Assembly (NCBI GenBank): GCA_016706565.1
Contig: JADJJI010000011.1
Span: 558,001-622,000 of the forward strand
DNA length: 64,000 nucleotides
Direction of reading: 5' to 3'
Source of the DNA: Piscinibacter sp.
Lineage (GTDB): Bacteria > Pseudomonadota > Gammaproteobacteria > Burkholderiales > Burkholderiaceae_C
The notes beneath the pieces are model-generated. The model ran no database searches, had not been told where the DNA came from, and worked only from the letters and a program-made list of their open reading frames with translations. The position numbers and the translations under genes were made by a program. Below are positions 19,390 through 28,197 of this stretch, one piece after another (within the stretch, counting starts at the first letter, position 1; the number at the start of each line of letters is the position of its first letter).

Positions 19390-20063
19390 GCCACTCCAAT
19401 CACCCTGCGTCAGACACTCCCGCCGAGACCGACGCACCCGAGGTGGCTCCGGCCGACGACGCGCCGTCCGCAACGCCGGCGCGCAAGCGCCCCAAGCCGG
19501 GCGAGCGACGCATCCAGATCCTGCAGACCCTCGCCGCCATGCTCGAGCAGCCCGGCGCCGAGCGCATCACCACCGCCGCGCTGGCCGCCAAGCTCGACGT
19601 GAGCGAGGCCGCGCTGTACCGCCACTTCGCCAGCAAGGCGCAGATGTTCGAGGGCCTGATCGAGTTCATCGAGAGCAGCGTCTTCACGCTGGTCAACCAG
19701 ATCGGCGAGCGCGAGAGCGACGCTGTCGTGCAGGTGCGCAAGGTGCTCACCGTGCTGCTGCAGTTCGGCGAGAAGAACCCGGGCATGGTCCGCGTGATGG
19801 TGGGCGATGCGCTGGTGTTCGAGAACGACCGCCTGCTCACGCGCATGAACCAGTTCTTCGACCGCATCGAGTCGCAGCTGCGCCAGAGCCTGCGCGCCGC
19901 CGCCGAAGCCGCCGGCTCGGCCACGCCGACCGTCGACGCCAATGCGCAGGCTTCGGTGCTCACCGCCTTCGCGGTGGGTCGACTGCAGCGCTATGCCCGC
20001 TCGGGCTTCAAGCGCAGCCCGACCGAGCACCTCGACGCCGCATTGAACCTGCTCGTCGCCTGA
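19386..20063 (+). CDS. slmA: Nucleoid occlusion factor SlmA (TetR family)
   Basis: Binds DNA and blocks FtsZ ring assembly over the nucleoid. The 225 residues have an acidic, Ala/Pro-rich leader (about 1-35), then the TetR helix-turn-helix (RRIQILQTLAAMLEQPGAERITTAALAAKLDVSEAALYRHF, about 40-82). The ligand-domain helices include NPGMVRVMVGDALVFENDRL, a family signature. I start it at the ATG at 19386; an earlier in-frame start would read through the HAD 3' end. It overlaps the HAD gene by ATGA. Confidence 0.92.
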   Translation: MSHSNHPASDTPAETDAPEVAPADDAPSATPARKRPKPGERRIQILQTLAAMLEQPGAERITTAALAAKLDVSEAALYRHFASKAQMFEGLIEFIESSVFTLVNQIGERESDAVVQVRKVLTVLLQFGEKNPGMVRVMVGDALVFENDRLLTRMNQFFDRIESQLRQSLRAAAEAAGSATPTVDANAQASVLTAFAVGRLQRYARSGFKRSPTEHLDAALNLLVA

Positions 20064-20082
20064 CGAGCGCTGCCGAGCCATC

Positions 20083-20733
20083 ATGGTCACGATCGAGGTG
20101 GCCGGGCGGGCACTCTCGTTGCTGCCGCAGAAGGCCGCCTTCCTGCCCGACACCCGCACGCTGCTGATCGCCGACGCCCACATCGGCAAGGCGACGAGCT
20201 TTCGAGCGCTGGGTGTGCCGGTGCCGCGCGGCACCACGAGCGAGACCCTGTCGCTGATCGGTGAACTGGTGGCCCGCCACGACGCGCGGCGCGTTGTCTT
20301 CCTCGGCGACTTCCTGCATTCGGCGCGGTCGCACGTGGCGGCCACGCTGGATGCGGTGAGCCGCTGGCGGGCTTTGCACCCGACGCTCGAACTCGTGCTG
20401 GTGCGCGGCAATCACGACGACCGCGCTGGCGACCCGCCGGCCTCGCTGGGCTTCACGGTGGTCGACGAACCGCTGATGGACGGCGGTCTTGCGATGTGCC
20501 ACCACCCCGAGGCGGTGGCGGGCGCCTACGTGCTCGCCGGCCACCTGCACCCCTGCGTCTCGGTGCACGGCCGCGCACGCGAACGCCTGCGACTGCCGTG
20601 CTTCCACTTCGGAGCGCAGGTCGGCGTGCTACCGGCCTTCGGCAGTTTCACCGGCATGCACCCGGCGCGGGTGGCGCCCGGCGATCGCGTGTTCGCGGTG
20701 GCCGACGACGCGGTGCGCGAACTGCCCACGTAA
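20083..20733 (+). CDS. PdeM-like metallophosphoesterase (ligase-associated DNA damage response type)
   Basis: A 216-residue calcineurin-type phosphoesterase. All metal-binding blocks are visible: LLIADAHIGKATS (Asp, His), VVFLGDFLHS (GD), VLVRGNHDD (GNH), CHHPEA and VLAGHLHPC (GHxH). This matches the endonuclease found beside an ATP-dependent DNA ligase, Lhr helicase and exonuclease in many bacteria. None of those partners is in the window, so the DNA-repair role is by family only. It lies 19 bp after slmA and 9 bp before the DUF815 ATPase. Confidence 0.82.
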   Translation: MVTIEVAGRALSLLPQKAAFLPDTRTLLIADAHIGKATSFRALGVPVPRGTTSETLSLIGELVARHDARRVVFLGDFLHSARSHVAATLDAVSRWRALHPTLELVLVRGNHDDRAGDPPASLGFTVVDEPLMDGGLAMCHHPEAVAGAYVLAGHLHPCVSVHGRARERLRLPCFHFGAQVGVLPAFGSFTGMHPARVAPGDRVFAVADDAVRELPT

Positions 20734-20742
20734 ACTTCGGCC

Positions 20743-21609
20743 ATGGCCGATCTCGATTCCTTTCTCGCACGTGCGGAGCGACTGCTGCAGCGCCTCGAAG
20801 CGGTGCTGCCGCACCCGCCGGCAGCGCCCGACTGGGCGGCATCCATCGCCTTTCGCTACCGCAAGCGTGGCGCCTCGGGCGTGCTCGAACCGGTGCGGCA
20901 CGTGGCGACGATCCGCCTGGAGGCGTTGGTCGAGGTCGAGCCGCAGAAAGAGCGACTGCTGCGCAACACCGCGCAGTTCGTTGCCGGCCATGGTGCCAAC
21001 AACGTGCTGCTCACCGGCGCGCGCGGCACCGGCAAGAGCTCGCTGATCAAGGCGGTGCTCAACGAGTTCGCGCCGCAGGGGCTTCGGCTGATCGAGGTCG
21101 ACAAGGCCGATCTCGTCGATCTGCCCGACATCGTCGACCTGGTCGCTTCGCGGCCTGAGCGCTTCATCGTGTTCTGCGACGACCTCAGCTTCGACGAGGG
21201 CGAGCCCGGCTACAAGGCGCTCAAGTCCATCCTCGACGGTTCGGTGGCGCAGGCCTCGGACAACGTACTGATCTACGCCACCAGCAACCGCCGCCACCTG
21301 CTGCCCGAGTACATGAAGGAGAACCTGACCTACCAGCACACCGAGGACGGCGAGGTGCATCCCGGCGAGGTGGTGGAGGAGAAGATCTCGCTGTCCGAGC
21401 GCTTCGGCCTGTGGGTGAGTTTCTATCCTTTCACCCAGGACGAGTACCTGGCGATTGCCGCGCAGTGGATGCGCGGTTTCGGCGTACCGGAGGACGCGAT
21501 CGTTGCGGCGCGGCAGGAGAGCCTGGTGTGGGCGCTGGAGCGCGGCTCACGCTCGGGCCGCGTGGCCTTCCACTTCGCCAAGGACTATTCCGGAAGGCAT
21601 CACGCGTGA
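20743..21609 (+). CDS. DUF815 AAA+-type ATP-binding protein
   Basis: A 288-residue P-loop ATPase of the DUF815 family. A helical lead (about 1-75) precedes the Walker A loop TGARGTGKSSLIKAV, the Walker B FIVFCDDLSFDEGEPGYKALK, and the sensor region VLIYATSNRRHLLPEYM. Function is unknown; some relatives sit in DNA-repair or protease contexts. A TAAACT hexamer (20732-20737) ends six bases before the ATG with no ribosome binding site between, so initiation could be leaderless in addition to read-through from pdeM. The stop overlaps the nudix GTG start as GTGA. Confidence 0.85.
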   Translation: MADLDSFLARAERLLQRLEAVLPHPPAAPDWAASIAFRYRKRGASGVLEPVRHVATIRLEALVEVEPQKERLLRNTAQFVAGHGANNVLLTGARGTGKSSLIKAVLNEFAPQGLRLIEVDKADLVDLPDIVDLVASRPERFIVFCDDLSFDEGEPGYKALKSILDGSVAQASDNVLIYATSNRRHLLPEYMKENLTYQHTEDGEVHPGEVVEEKISLSERFGLWVSFYPFTQDEYLAIAAQWMRGFGVPEDAIVAARQESLVWALERGSRSGRVAFHFAKDYSGRHHA

Positions 21610-22043
21610 GCGCCGGGCCCGAGCGCACGCCGGTAGACGTGGCCGTCGGCGTGCTGATCGATGCGGACGGCCGCTTCCTGCTCACCTCTCGACCCGAGGG
21701 CAAGGTCTACGCCGGCTACTGGGAGTTCCCGGGCGGCAAGCTGGAGGCCGGCGAGACGGTCGAACAGGCGCTGCGCCGCGAGTTGCACGAGGAAATCGGC
21801 ATCACCATCGGCGCCACGCACCCGTGGAAGGTCGAACTGATGGACTACCCCCATGCCCGAGTGCGCCTGCATTTCTGCAAGGTGTACGACTGGGCCGGTG
21901 AGTTCGAGATGCGCGAGCGCCAGGCGATGGCCTGGCAGACCTTGCCGGTGCAGGTGACGCCGGTACTGCCGGGCACCTTGCCGGTGCTGCGCTGGTTCGC
22001 GTCGGAGCGCGGCTTCACGGGTGCGACACACACCGAGGCATGA
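21606..22043 (+). CDS. Nudix hydrolase, 8-oxo-dGTP diphosphatase type (MutT-like)
   Basis: A 145-residue sanitising enzyme that hydrolyses oxidised or unusual nucleoside triphosphates. The full Nudix box is present ([21 protein letters not shown], then IGI), preceded by [23 protein letters not shown] and YWEFPGG as in MutT. The GTG at 21606 is chosen because it overlaps the DUF815 stop (GTGA) and begins the conserved domain. The frame is open further upstream only as a shadow. Its stop overlaps the possible hisI start as ATGA. Confidence 0.9.
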   Translation: MSAGPERTPVDVAVGVLIDADGRFLLTSRPEGKVYAGYWEFPGGKLEAGETVEQALRRELHEEIGITIGATHPWKVELMDYPHARVRLHFCKVYDWAGEFEMRERQAMAWQTLPVQVTPVLPGTLPVLRWFASERGFTGATHTEA

Positions 22044-22453
22044 GCACTCGATACACTGCCGGCATGGACTGGCTGGACGAGGTGAAGTGGGACGCGCAGG
22101 GCCTGGTGCCCGTGATCGCGCAGGAAGTCGGCACGAACGACGTGCTGATGTTCGCGTTCATGAACCGCGAGGCACTGCGCCTGACGGCCGAGCGCGGCGA
22201 GGCGGTGTACTGGAGCCGTTCGCGCGGCCGGCTGTGGCACAAGGGCGAGGAATCGGGCCACCTCCAGAAAGTGCACGAACTGCGCCTGGACTGCGACAAC
22301 GACGTCGTGCTGATGAAGGTGACCCAGCTCGGCCATGAGCCGGGCATCGCCTGCCACACCGGGCGCCATTCCTGCTTCTACCAGCGCCTGGAGAATGGGC
22401 GCTGGGCGGCGGTCGAGCCCGTGCTCAAGGACCCGGAACACATCTACAAATGA
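22040..22453 (+). CDS. hisI: Phosphoribosyl-AMP cyclohydrolase
   Basis: Opens the purine ring of phosphoribosyl-AMP, the third step of histidine synthesis. The 137 residues carry the zinc and metal sites: [41 protein letters not shown] with the first Cys, and [10 protein letters not shown] with two more. Two starts are possible. The ATG at 22040 overlaps the nudix stop. The ATG at 22064 ([10 protein letters not shown]) is where family homology begins and has TACACT at 22052-22057 just upstream, suggesting a leaderless transcript. The stop overlaps hisE by four bases; no other his genes are in the window. Confidence 0.95.
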   Translation: MSTRYTAGMDWLDEVKWDAQGLVPVIAQEVGTNDVLMFAFMNREALRLTAERGEAVYWSRSRGRLWHKGEESGHLQKVHELRLDCDNDVVLMKVTQLGHEPGIACHTGRHSCFYQRLENGRWAAVEPVLKDPEHIYK

Positions 22454-22803
22454 CTACGAGCAGTGACGACACCCTGGCCCGCCTGGCGGCCGTGATCGAG
22501 GCCCGCAAGGGCGGCGACCCGGACAAGAGCTACGTGGCCCGCCTGTTCGCCAAGGGCAACGACGCGATCCTGAAGAAGATCGGCGAAGAGGCCACCGAGA
22601 CAGTGATGGCTTGCAAGGACGGCAATCGCACCCAGATCGTGTACGAAGTGGCCGACCTGTGGTTCCACTCGATGCTGGCGCTCAGCGCTTTCGGGCTGGA
22701 ACCGGCCGACGTGCTGGCCGAACTGCGCCGGCGCGAAGGCCTGTCGGGGCTGGAAGAATTTGCGGCCCGCAAGGCCAGGACAAGAGAGGAAGACGGAACA
22801 TGA
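22450..22803 (+). CDS. hisE: Phosphoribosyl-ATP pyrophosphatase
   Basis: Hydrolyses phosphoribosyl-ATP to phosphoribosyl-AMP, the second step of histidine synthesis, acting just before HisI. The 117-residue all-alpha protein has the MazG-like metal motif ([24 protein letters not shown], then [15 protein letters not shown]). It starts in an ATGA overlap with hisI and ends overlapping the next gene, so hisI-hisE-membrane protein are coupled. Confidence 0.95.
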   Translation: MTTSSDDTLARLAAVIEARKGGDPDKSYVARLFAKGNDAILKKIGEEATETVMACKDGNRTQIVYEVADLWFHSMLALSAFGLEPADVLAELRRREGLSGLEEFAARKARTREEDGT

Positions 22804-23207
22804 ACGACGTGATCGACGTTTCCCCGGCCGCACCGAAGGACGGTTTGGACCCCGAACGCGACAGCTCGCTGCGCACCATCGGCCACATCAGCTACGGCCT
22901 GCATGCGGTGGTGGCCGTCAGCGCGGTGCTGCCCGGTGTGCAGGCCAGCGTGCTGCTGCTGCTGGTGGCCTTCATCCTCGACATGGTGAAGAAGAGCGAT
23001 GCGGCCGGCACCTGGCAGGAGTCGCATTTCTCCTGGCGCATCCGCACCGTGCTCTGGGCCGGTGGCCTCTATATGGTCACGTCCTGGCTGTGGATCCTGC
23101 TGTTCGTGCCCGGCTGGATCGCCTGGACATTGATCTCGGTCTGGTTCCTCTACCGCGTCGTCCGTGGCTGGCTGGCCCTGAGCGACCGCAAACCCATGCC
23201 GGCCTGA
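22800..23207 (+). CDS. DUF4870-like small membrane protein
   Basis: A 135-residue protein with a short acidic cytoplasmic leader and three hydrophobic segments (about 30-50, 80-100 and 100-120). It matches the DUF4870/Tic20-like small membrane protein pattern ([45 protein letters not shown]). Function is unknown. The ATG at 22800 overlaps the hisE stop; such proteins are often found between hisE and hinT-tat in Burkholderiales. Confidence 0.8.
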   Translation: MNDVIDVSPAAPKDGLDPERDSSLRTIGHISYGLHAVVAVSAVLPGVQASVLLLLVAFILDMVKKSDAAGTWQESHFSWRIRTVLWAGGLYMVTSWLWILLFVPGWIAWTLISVWFLYRVVRGWLALSDRKPMPA

Positions 23208-23227
23208 ACCTTCGACCCCCTGCGACC

Positions 23228-23575
23228 ATGAGCGCCGATCCCAACTGCATCTTCTGCAAGATCGTGGCCGGGCAGATCCCCAGCCGCAAGGTCCACGAGG
23301 ACGATGAACTGCTCGTCTTCCACGACATTGCGCCCTGGGCGCCTGTGCACGTGCTGATCATCCCGAAGCGGCACGTCACGACGATGTACGACACCACCGA
23401 CGAGCACGCGCCGGTGATGGGCCGCATGATGGCGCTGGCGCCGAAGCTGATGCGCGATCTGGGCGTCACGAACGGTTTTCGCATCGTGGTGAATACCGGC
23501 CATGACGGCATGCAGGAAGTGCAGCATGTCCACATGCATGTCATGGGTGGGCCACGCCCCTGGATCAAGGGCTGA
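23228..23575 (+). CDS. hinT: HinT-like histidine triad nucleotide hydrolase
   Basis: A 115-residue HIT protein that cleaves AMP-linked adducts such as adenosine phosphoramidates. [13 protein letters not shown] starts the domain, [11 protein letters not shown] follows, and the histidine triad is [10 protein letters not shown] near the C-terminus, ending in the typical GGRPW-like PRPWIKG. The ATG at 23228 is the family start; the frame is open upstream only by chance. It lies 20 bp after the DUF4870-like gene and before tatABC. Confidence 0.93.
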   Translation: MSADPNCIFCKIVAGQIPSRKVHEDDELLVFHDIAPWAPVHVLIIPKRHVTTMYDTTDEHAPVMGRMMALAPKLMRDLGVTNGFRIVVNTGHDGMQEVQHVHMHVMGGPRPWIKG

Positions 23576-23651
23576 TCCAGGGCCTGGGGCCGTGTTGAAC
23601 CCGGCCGCTCCCCTAGAATCAAACGCTCGTCGCAGTCGACAGGAGAAAGTC

Positions 23652-23891
23652 ATGGGTTCATTCAGCATCTGGCACTGGTTGATCGTGCTGGTCATCGTGC
23701 TGCTGGTGTTCGGCACCAAGAAGCTCAAGAACATGGGGTCCGACCTGGGCGGCGCCGTGAAGGGTTTCAAGGACGGCATGAAGGACGGCTCCGCCGGAAC
23801 TGCGGAAACGAGCGCCGCTGCGCAGCAAGTGACCGCCAACAAGGCCACCGACGCCAACACGGTGGACGTGGAAGCCAAGTCCAAGTCGTGA
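23652..23891 (+). CDS. tatA: Sec-independent protein translocase subunit TatA
   Basis: Forms the ring or pore part of the twin-arginine translocase. The 79 residues have a membrane helix (about 6-21), the [14 protein letters not shown] hinge and start of the amphipathic helix, and a polar tail. AGGAGA lies upstream of the ATG. TAGAAT at 23614-23619 is a possible -10. This is the first gene of tatABC. Confidence 0.95.
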   Translation: MGSFSIWHWLIVLVIVLLVFGTKKLKNMGSDLGGAVKGFKDGMKDGSAGTAETSAAAQQVTANKATDANTVDVEAKSKS

Positions 23892-23928
23892 TCGACCCCT
23901 GCGTGCCCGCGGGCGCGCGCATTCCCGC

Positions 23929-24414
23929 ATGATCGACTTTGGCTTCGACAAGATCGCCCTGATCGGCGCCGTGGCGCTGGTCGTGATCGGCCCTGAGCGC
24001 TTGCCGAAGGTCGCACGCACCGTCGGCCATCTGCTGGGCAAGGCGCAGCGCTACGTCGCCGACGTGAAGGCCGAGGTGAACCGCTCGATCGAGCTCGAAG
24101 AGCTCAAGAAGATGAAGAGCAGTTTCGAGGATGCGGCGCACGAGGTCGAGAAGACGGTGAACAACGAGATCCATCAGACCACTTCCGATCTCGACCGCAG
24201 CTGGTCGGAAGGCACGTACACGCTACCGGCCGACAGCGGCCAGCACGAGGGCCTGAGCACCCCGGTGCCCGAGTACAAGCATCCGAAGAAGAAATGGCGC
24301 CTCAAGCGCGGTGCGATGCCGCAGTGGTACAAGCAGCGCCATGGGATCCGCGGCAAGGCGCAGTCGGGCGCTGCGCGCGTGGCCCGCTTCCGGCCGCCCA
24401 GGCCGCTGACCTGA
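23929..24414 (+). CDS. tatB: Sec-independent protein translocase subunit TatB
   Basis: With TatC forms the receptor for twin-arginine signal peptides. The 161 residues open with an N-terminal membrane helix running into the [13 protein letters not shown] hinge typical of TatB. A long amphipathic helix and a basic C-terminal tail ([20 protein letters not shown]) follow. Four bases separate its stop from tatC. Confidence 0.94.
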   Translation: MIDFGFDKIALIGAVALVVIGPERLPKVARTVGHLLGKAQRYVADVKAEVNRSIELEELKKMKSSFEDAAHEVEKTVNNEIHQTTSDLDRSWSEGTYTLPADSGQHEGLSTPVPEYKHPKKKWRLKRGAMPQWYKQRHGIRGKAQSGAARVARFRPPRPLT

Positions 24415-24418
24415 CGCG

Positions 24419-25210
24419 ATGAGTTCATCCGACGACAAGCCCGACGAACTCGCGGGCACCGAGCAGCCATTTGTCACGCACCTGATCGAATTGCGCGACC
24501 GGCTGGTCCGCGCGGCGATCGCCGTGGCCGTGTGTTTCGGCGTGCTCGCCCTGTGGCCCGGCCCGAGCGGCCTGTACGACCTGCTGGCCGCGCCGCTGGT
24601 GGCCAACCTGCCCAAGGGCACCACGCTGATCGCGACGAACGTGATTTCACCGTTCATCGTCCCGCTGAAGATCACGTTGCTGGCGGCCTTCCTGATGGCG
24701 CTTCCGGTGGTGCTCTACCAGGCCTGGGCCTTCGTGGCGCCGGGCCTTTACACGCACGAGAAGAAGCTGGTCATGCCGCTGGTCATCTCCAGCACGCTGC
24801 TGTTCTTCATCGGCGTGGCGTTCTGCTACTTCTTCGTGTTCGGCCAGGTCTTCAAGTTCATCCAGAGTTTCGCGCCCAAGAGCATCACGGCGGCGCCTGA
24901 CATCGAGGCCTATCTGAGCTTCGTGATGACCATGTTCATTGCCTTCGGCGCGGCCTTCGAGGTGCCCGTGGTGGTGGTCGTGCTCGCACGCATGGGGCTG
25001 GTCAGCATCGAGAAGCTGCGCGAGTTCCGCAGCTACTTCATCGTCATCGCCTTCATCATCGCGGCCGTCATCACGCCGCCCGACGTGGTGTCGCAGCTCG
25101 CGCTGGCGATCCCGATGTGCCTGCTCTACGAGGTCGGCATCTGGGCGGCGCAGATCTTCATCAAGCACACCCAGGCACCGGCCGAAGAGGGCAGCGGCAC
25201 GCCGACCTGA
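24419..25210 (+). CDS. tatC: Sec-independent protein translocase subunit TatC
   Basis: The six-helix core of the twin-arginine receptor complex. The 263 residues show the N-terminal FVTHLIELRDRLVRAA signature, VLYQAWAFVAPGLYTHEKK after helix 2 (the conserved F and E region), and AFGAAFEVPVVVVVLARMGLVS in the middle helices. The Rieske protein encoded at 31593 is a likely substrate type. It ends nine bases from the convergent HtrA-like gene. Confidence 0.97.
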   Translation: MSSSDDKPDELAGTEQPFVTHLIELRDRLVRAAIAVAVCFGVLALWPGPSGLYDLLAAPLVANLPKGTTLIATNVISPFIVPLKITLLAAFLMALPVVLYQAWAFVAPGLYTHEKKLVMPLVISSTLLFFIGVAFCYFFVFGQVFKFIQSFAPKSITAAPDIEAYLSFVMTMFIAFGAAFEVPVVVVVLARMGLVSIEKLREFRSYFIVIAFIIAAVITPPDVVSQLALAIPMCLLYEVGIWAAQIFIKHTQAPAEEGSGTPT

Positions 25211-25219
25211 CTGCCGCCG

Positions 25220-26392
25220 TCACTGCGGCTGTCTCGCCCTCACCTTGGGCCGCTGCGCGACGGTGACGTCGAGCTCCAGCGCCTTGTCACCGCGCTGTAC
25301 CGCGATCACCGCAGTCTGGCGCGGCTTCAGGGCCGCCACCGCGCTGAGCAACTGCGCCGTGTTGGTGACCGGCTTGTCACCCACTTTCGTGACCACGTCG
25401 CCCGGCCGCACGCCGCCGGCGCTGGCCGGGCCGCTTTGCAGCACGCCGGTGATCAGCACGCCCTGGCGCACCGGCAGGTTCAGCGTCTGCGCGATCTCGG
25501 GCGTGAGGTCGCGCGGCTCCACGCCGATCCAGCCGCGCGTGACCTGGCCGTCACGGATCAGCCCTTCCATCACCTGGCGCGCCGTGTTGACGGGAATCGC
25601 GAAACCGATCCCCATGCTGCCGCCGCTGCGCGAATAGATCGCGGTGTTGATGCCCACCAGGCTGCCGTTGGCGTCGACCAGCGCGCCGCCGGAGTTGCCT
25701 GGGTTGATCGCCGCATCGGTCTGGATGAAGTTCTCGAAGGTGTTGATGCCCAGCTGGTCGCGGCCCAGCGCACTGACGATGCCCGAGGTCACCGTCTGGC
25801 CGACACCGAAGGGGTTGCCGATGGCCAGCACCACGTCGCCGACCTGCAGGTCGTCGGTGTTGCCGAAGCTGATCGCCGGTACGCGCTCGAGCTCCACCTT
25901 GAGCACCGCGACGTCGGTCTCAGGGTCGGTGCCTACCAGGCGCGCGGTGGCCGTGCGGCCATCGGCGAGCTGAACCTCGATGTCGTCCGCGCCCTCGATG
26001 ACGTGGTTGTTCGTCAGCAGGTAGCCGTCGGGCGTGACAAAGACGCCCGATCCGAGGCCGACCTGCGGCTGCTGCGGCTGGGCGCCGTCGCCGAAGAAGA
26101 AGCGGAACCACGGGTCGTTGCTCTGGGCAGAGCGCTGCGGCGCCTTGCGTGCGGTGATGCTGACCACCGCCGGGGTGGCGCGCCGCGCCGCGCCGGCGTA
26201 GCTGCTCACGGCTGCCGTGGGTGACAGCGCCACCGGCTGAGCCGGCAACGCCTGCGAAACGGGAGGCAGCGTGACGACGGGCTCCGGGCCTGCGCGGCGA
26301 GGCAGCCATTCCGGCTTCAGCGTGGACACCACGAAGAGCATCGCCACGGCAACCGTCACCGCTTGCGAGAAAATCAGCCAGGTTCTGCGCAT
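25220..26392 (-). CDS. HtrA/Deg-family periplasmic serine protease with one PDZ domain
   Basis: A membrane-anchored periplasmic protease of the S1C group. The 390 residues have an uncleaved or long signal segment (about 6-25) and a Pro-rich linker. The trypsin-like domain follows with catalytic His in LLTNNHVIEGADD, Asp in DPETDVAVLKVE, and Ser in NPGNSGGALV. A single C-terminal PDZ domain starts near residue 285 (VRQGVLITGVLQSGPASAGGVRPGD). One PDZ and an anchor resemble DegS or HhoB rather than DegP, so a regulatory protease is possible, but no RseA partner is nearby. It is divergent from the Nif3-like gene. Confidence 0.92.
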   Translation of the reverse strand: MRRTWLIFSQAVTVAVAMLFVVSTLKPEWLPRRAGPEPVVTLPPVSQALPAQPVALSPTAAVSSYAGAARRATPAVVSITARKAPQRSAQSNDPWFRFFFGDGAQPQQPQVGLGSGVFVTPDGYLLTNNHVIEGADDIEVQLADGRTATARLVGTDPETDVAVLKVELERVPAISFGNTDDLQVGDVVLAIGNPFGVGQTVTSGIVSALGRDQLGINTFENFIQTDAAINPGNSGGALVDANGSLVGINTAIYSRSGGSMGIGFAIPVNTARQVMEGLIRDGQVTRGWIGVEPRDLTPEIAQTLNLPVRQGVLITGVLQSGPASAGGVRPGDVVTKVGDKPVTNTAQLLSAVAALKPRQTAVIAVQRGDKALELDVTVAQRPKVRARQPQ

Positions 26393-26415
26393 CGAAACAC
26401 CCTGAAAGCCCGACG

Positions 26416-27165
26416 ATGGTCCACCGCACCGAGATCGAATCTCACCTGCAGACGATGCTGGACGCCGGCCGTTTCCGGGATTATGGGCCGAACGGTCTCC
26501 AGGTTGAGGGCAAACCCGAAGTTCTCAAGATCGTCTCGGGCGTGACGGCCAGCCTCGCGCTCATCGAGGCTGCCATCGAAGCGAACGCAGACGCGATCCT
26601 GGTGCACCACGGGCTGTTCTGGAAGGGCCACGACGGTCGCGTCACCGGCTGGCTCAAGGCGCGGCTCGAGAAGCTGCTGGCCCACCAGGTCAACCTGTTC
26701 GCCTACCACCTGCCGCTGGATGCCCACGGCGAACTGGGCAACAACGCGCAGTTCGGCGCCCGGCTGAAGCTGGTGGCCGACGCCCGCTTCGGCGATCAGG
26801 ACCTGGGCTTCATCGGCGCGCCGGCACAGCCCTTGACCGTGGCCGCGCTCGCGGCGCTGCTGCAGTTCCGGCTCGGCCGTGCCGCCACGGTGGTCGAAGG
26901 CGACGGCAGGCTGCTCAAGCGCGTGGCCTGGTGCACGGGCGGCGCGCAGGGCTACTTCGAGGCCGCCATCGCCGCCGGCGCCGATGCGTTCATCACAGGC
27001 GAGCTGTCGGAGCCGCAGGCGCACTACGCGCGCGAGACGGGTGTGGCCTACTTCGCCTGCGGCCACCACGCCAGCGAGCGCTACGGTGCTGCGGCGGTGG
27101 CGGCCCAGGTGGCGCAGCAGTTTGGCCTCGAGCACCAGTTCATCGACATCGACAACCCGGCCTGA
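26416..27165 (+). CDS. Nif3-like dinuclear metal-centre protein (YbgI family)
   Basis: A 249-residue member of the Nif3/GTP cyclohydrolase I type 2-like family, hexameric proteins with a dinuclear metal site. Visible motifs are DYGPNGLQVEGKPEV near the N-terminus, DAILVHHGLFW with two metal His, FAYHLPLDAH, and CGHHASERYG plus ITGELSEPQAHY at the C-terminus. The biochemical role is unsettled. It is seven bases from pdxA and divergent from the HtrA-like gene. Confidence 0.92.
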   Translation: MVHRTEIESHLQTMLDAGRFRDYGPNGLQVEGKPEVLKIVSGVTASLALIEAAIEANADAILVHHGLFWKGHDGRVTGWLKARLEKLLAHQVNLFAYHLPLDAHGELGNNAQFGARLKLVADARFGDQDLGFIGAPAQPLTVAALAALLQFRLGRAATVVEGDGRLLKRVAWCTGGAQGYFEAAIAAGADAFITGELSEPQAHYARETGVAYFACGHHASERYGAAAVAAQVAQQFGLEHQFIDIDNPA

Positions 27166-27171
27166 ATCGGC

Positions 27172-28197
27172 ATGAGCGCCTTGCTGGCAATCACCATGGG
27201 CGATGCCTGCGGCATCGGCCCTGAGATCATCGCGAAGCTGTGCCGCGAGCGCGCCGCGGGCGCCTGCGTGGTGCTGGGCGATGTCGCGGTGATGCGGCGT
27301 GCCGCAGTGGCCACCGGCGGCGGGCTGGCCGTGGCCGTGCTCGAGCACGCCGCCGACGCACGGGCCGTGCCGCCGCGCTGCATTCCGGTCCTGCCCGTGC
27401 CCGGAGTTCCCGCCGATCTGGTCGGCGCGACGCTGGGCGCCATCGACGCGCGTGCCGGTGCCGCAGCGGCACGATGCATCGAACATGCCGTGGCGCTGGT
27501 GCAGGCCGGCGAGGTGGCCGGCATCGTCACCGCGCCCATCCACAAGGAGGCCCTGGCGGCAGCGGGCATCGGTTTTCCCGGACACACCGAAATGCTGCAG
27601 GCGCTGGCGGCACGCGACGGCGCCGTGCCGCCGGTGCGCATGATGCTGGCCAACGACGAACTGCGCACCGTGCTCGTGACGATCCACCTGTCGCTTCGCC
27701 GTGCCATCGACGCGATCGATACGGCGGCGGTGCTCGAGACCATCCGCATCGCTCATGCCGCGGCAGCGCGCTGGGGCCAGGTGCGCCCGCGCATCGCCGT
27801 GGCCGGGCTCAACCCGCATGCAGGAGAAGGCGGGCTGTTCGGCGACGAGGAGATCCGCTTCATCGCACCGGCCGTGGCGGCCGCGCGCGCCGAGGGAATC
27901 GATGCTTTCGGGCCGTTCGCGCCGGACACGGTGTTCATGCGCGCTCGCAACGCGCCGGGCCACCCGGGGGAGTTCGACATCGTCGTGGCCATGACGCACG
28001 ACCATGGCCTCATCCCGGTCAAGTACCTCGGCGTCGAGCAGGGCGTGAACGTGACGCTGGGCTTGCCCTTCGTGCGCACCAGCCCCGATCACGGCACCGC
28101 ATTCGACATCGCCGGCAGCGGCCGCGCGGATGCCTCGAGCCTGGCAGCGGCCGTGCGGATGGCTCGACGGCTGATCAGTGGCGCGTCGGCGCCTTGA
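27172..28197 (+). CDS. pdxA: 4-hydroxythreonine-4-phosphate dehydrogenase
   Basis: Oxidises 4-phosphohydroxythreonine in vitamin B6 synthesis (DXP-dependent route), NAD+-dependent. The 341 residues include ITMGDACGIGPEIIAK at the start, IVTAPIHKEAL, GHTEMLQAL with a metal His, the VTIHLSLRRAIDAI block, GLNPHAGEGG and HDHGLIPVKYLG. All are PdxA signatures. Its 3' end overlaps the convergent DUF1631 gene by 23 bp. Confidence 0.95.
   Translation: MSALLAITMGDACGIGPEIIAKLCRERAAGACVVLGDVAVMRRAAVATGGGLAVAVLEHAADARAVPPRCIPVLPVPGVPADLVGATLGAIDARAGAAAARCIEHAVALVQAGEVAGIVTAPIHKEALAAAGIGFPGHTEMLQALAARDGAVPPVRMMLANDELRTVLVTIHLSLRRAIDAIDTAAVLETIRIAHAAAARWGQVRPRIAVAGLNPHAGEGGLFGDEEIRFIAPAVAAARAEGIDAFGPFAPDTVFMRARNAPGHPGEFDIVVAMTHDHGLIPVKYLGVEQGVNVTLGLPFVRTSPDHGTAFDIAGSGRADASSLAAAVRMARRLISGASAP

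Noticed and set aside
23595-23619. Sigma70 promoter TTGAAC/TAGAAT before tatA
   Set aside because: The spacing is only 13 bp. The TAGAAT may still be a -10 but the pair is not a convincing promoter.
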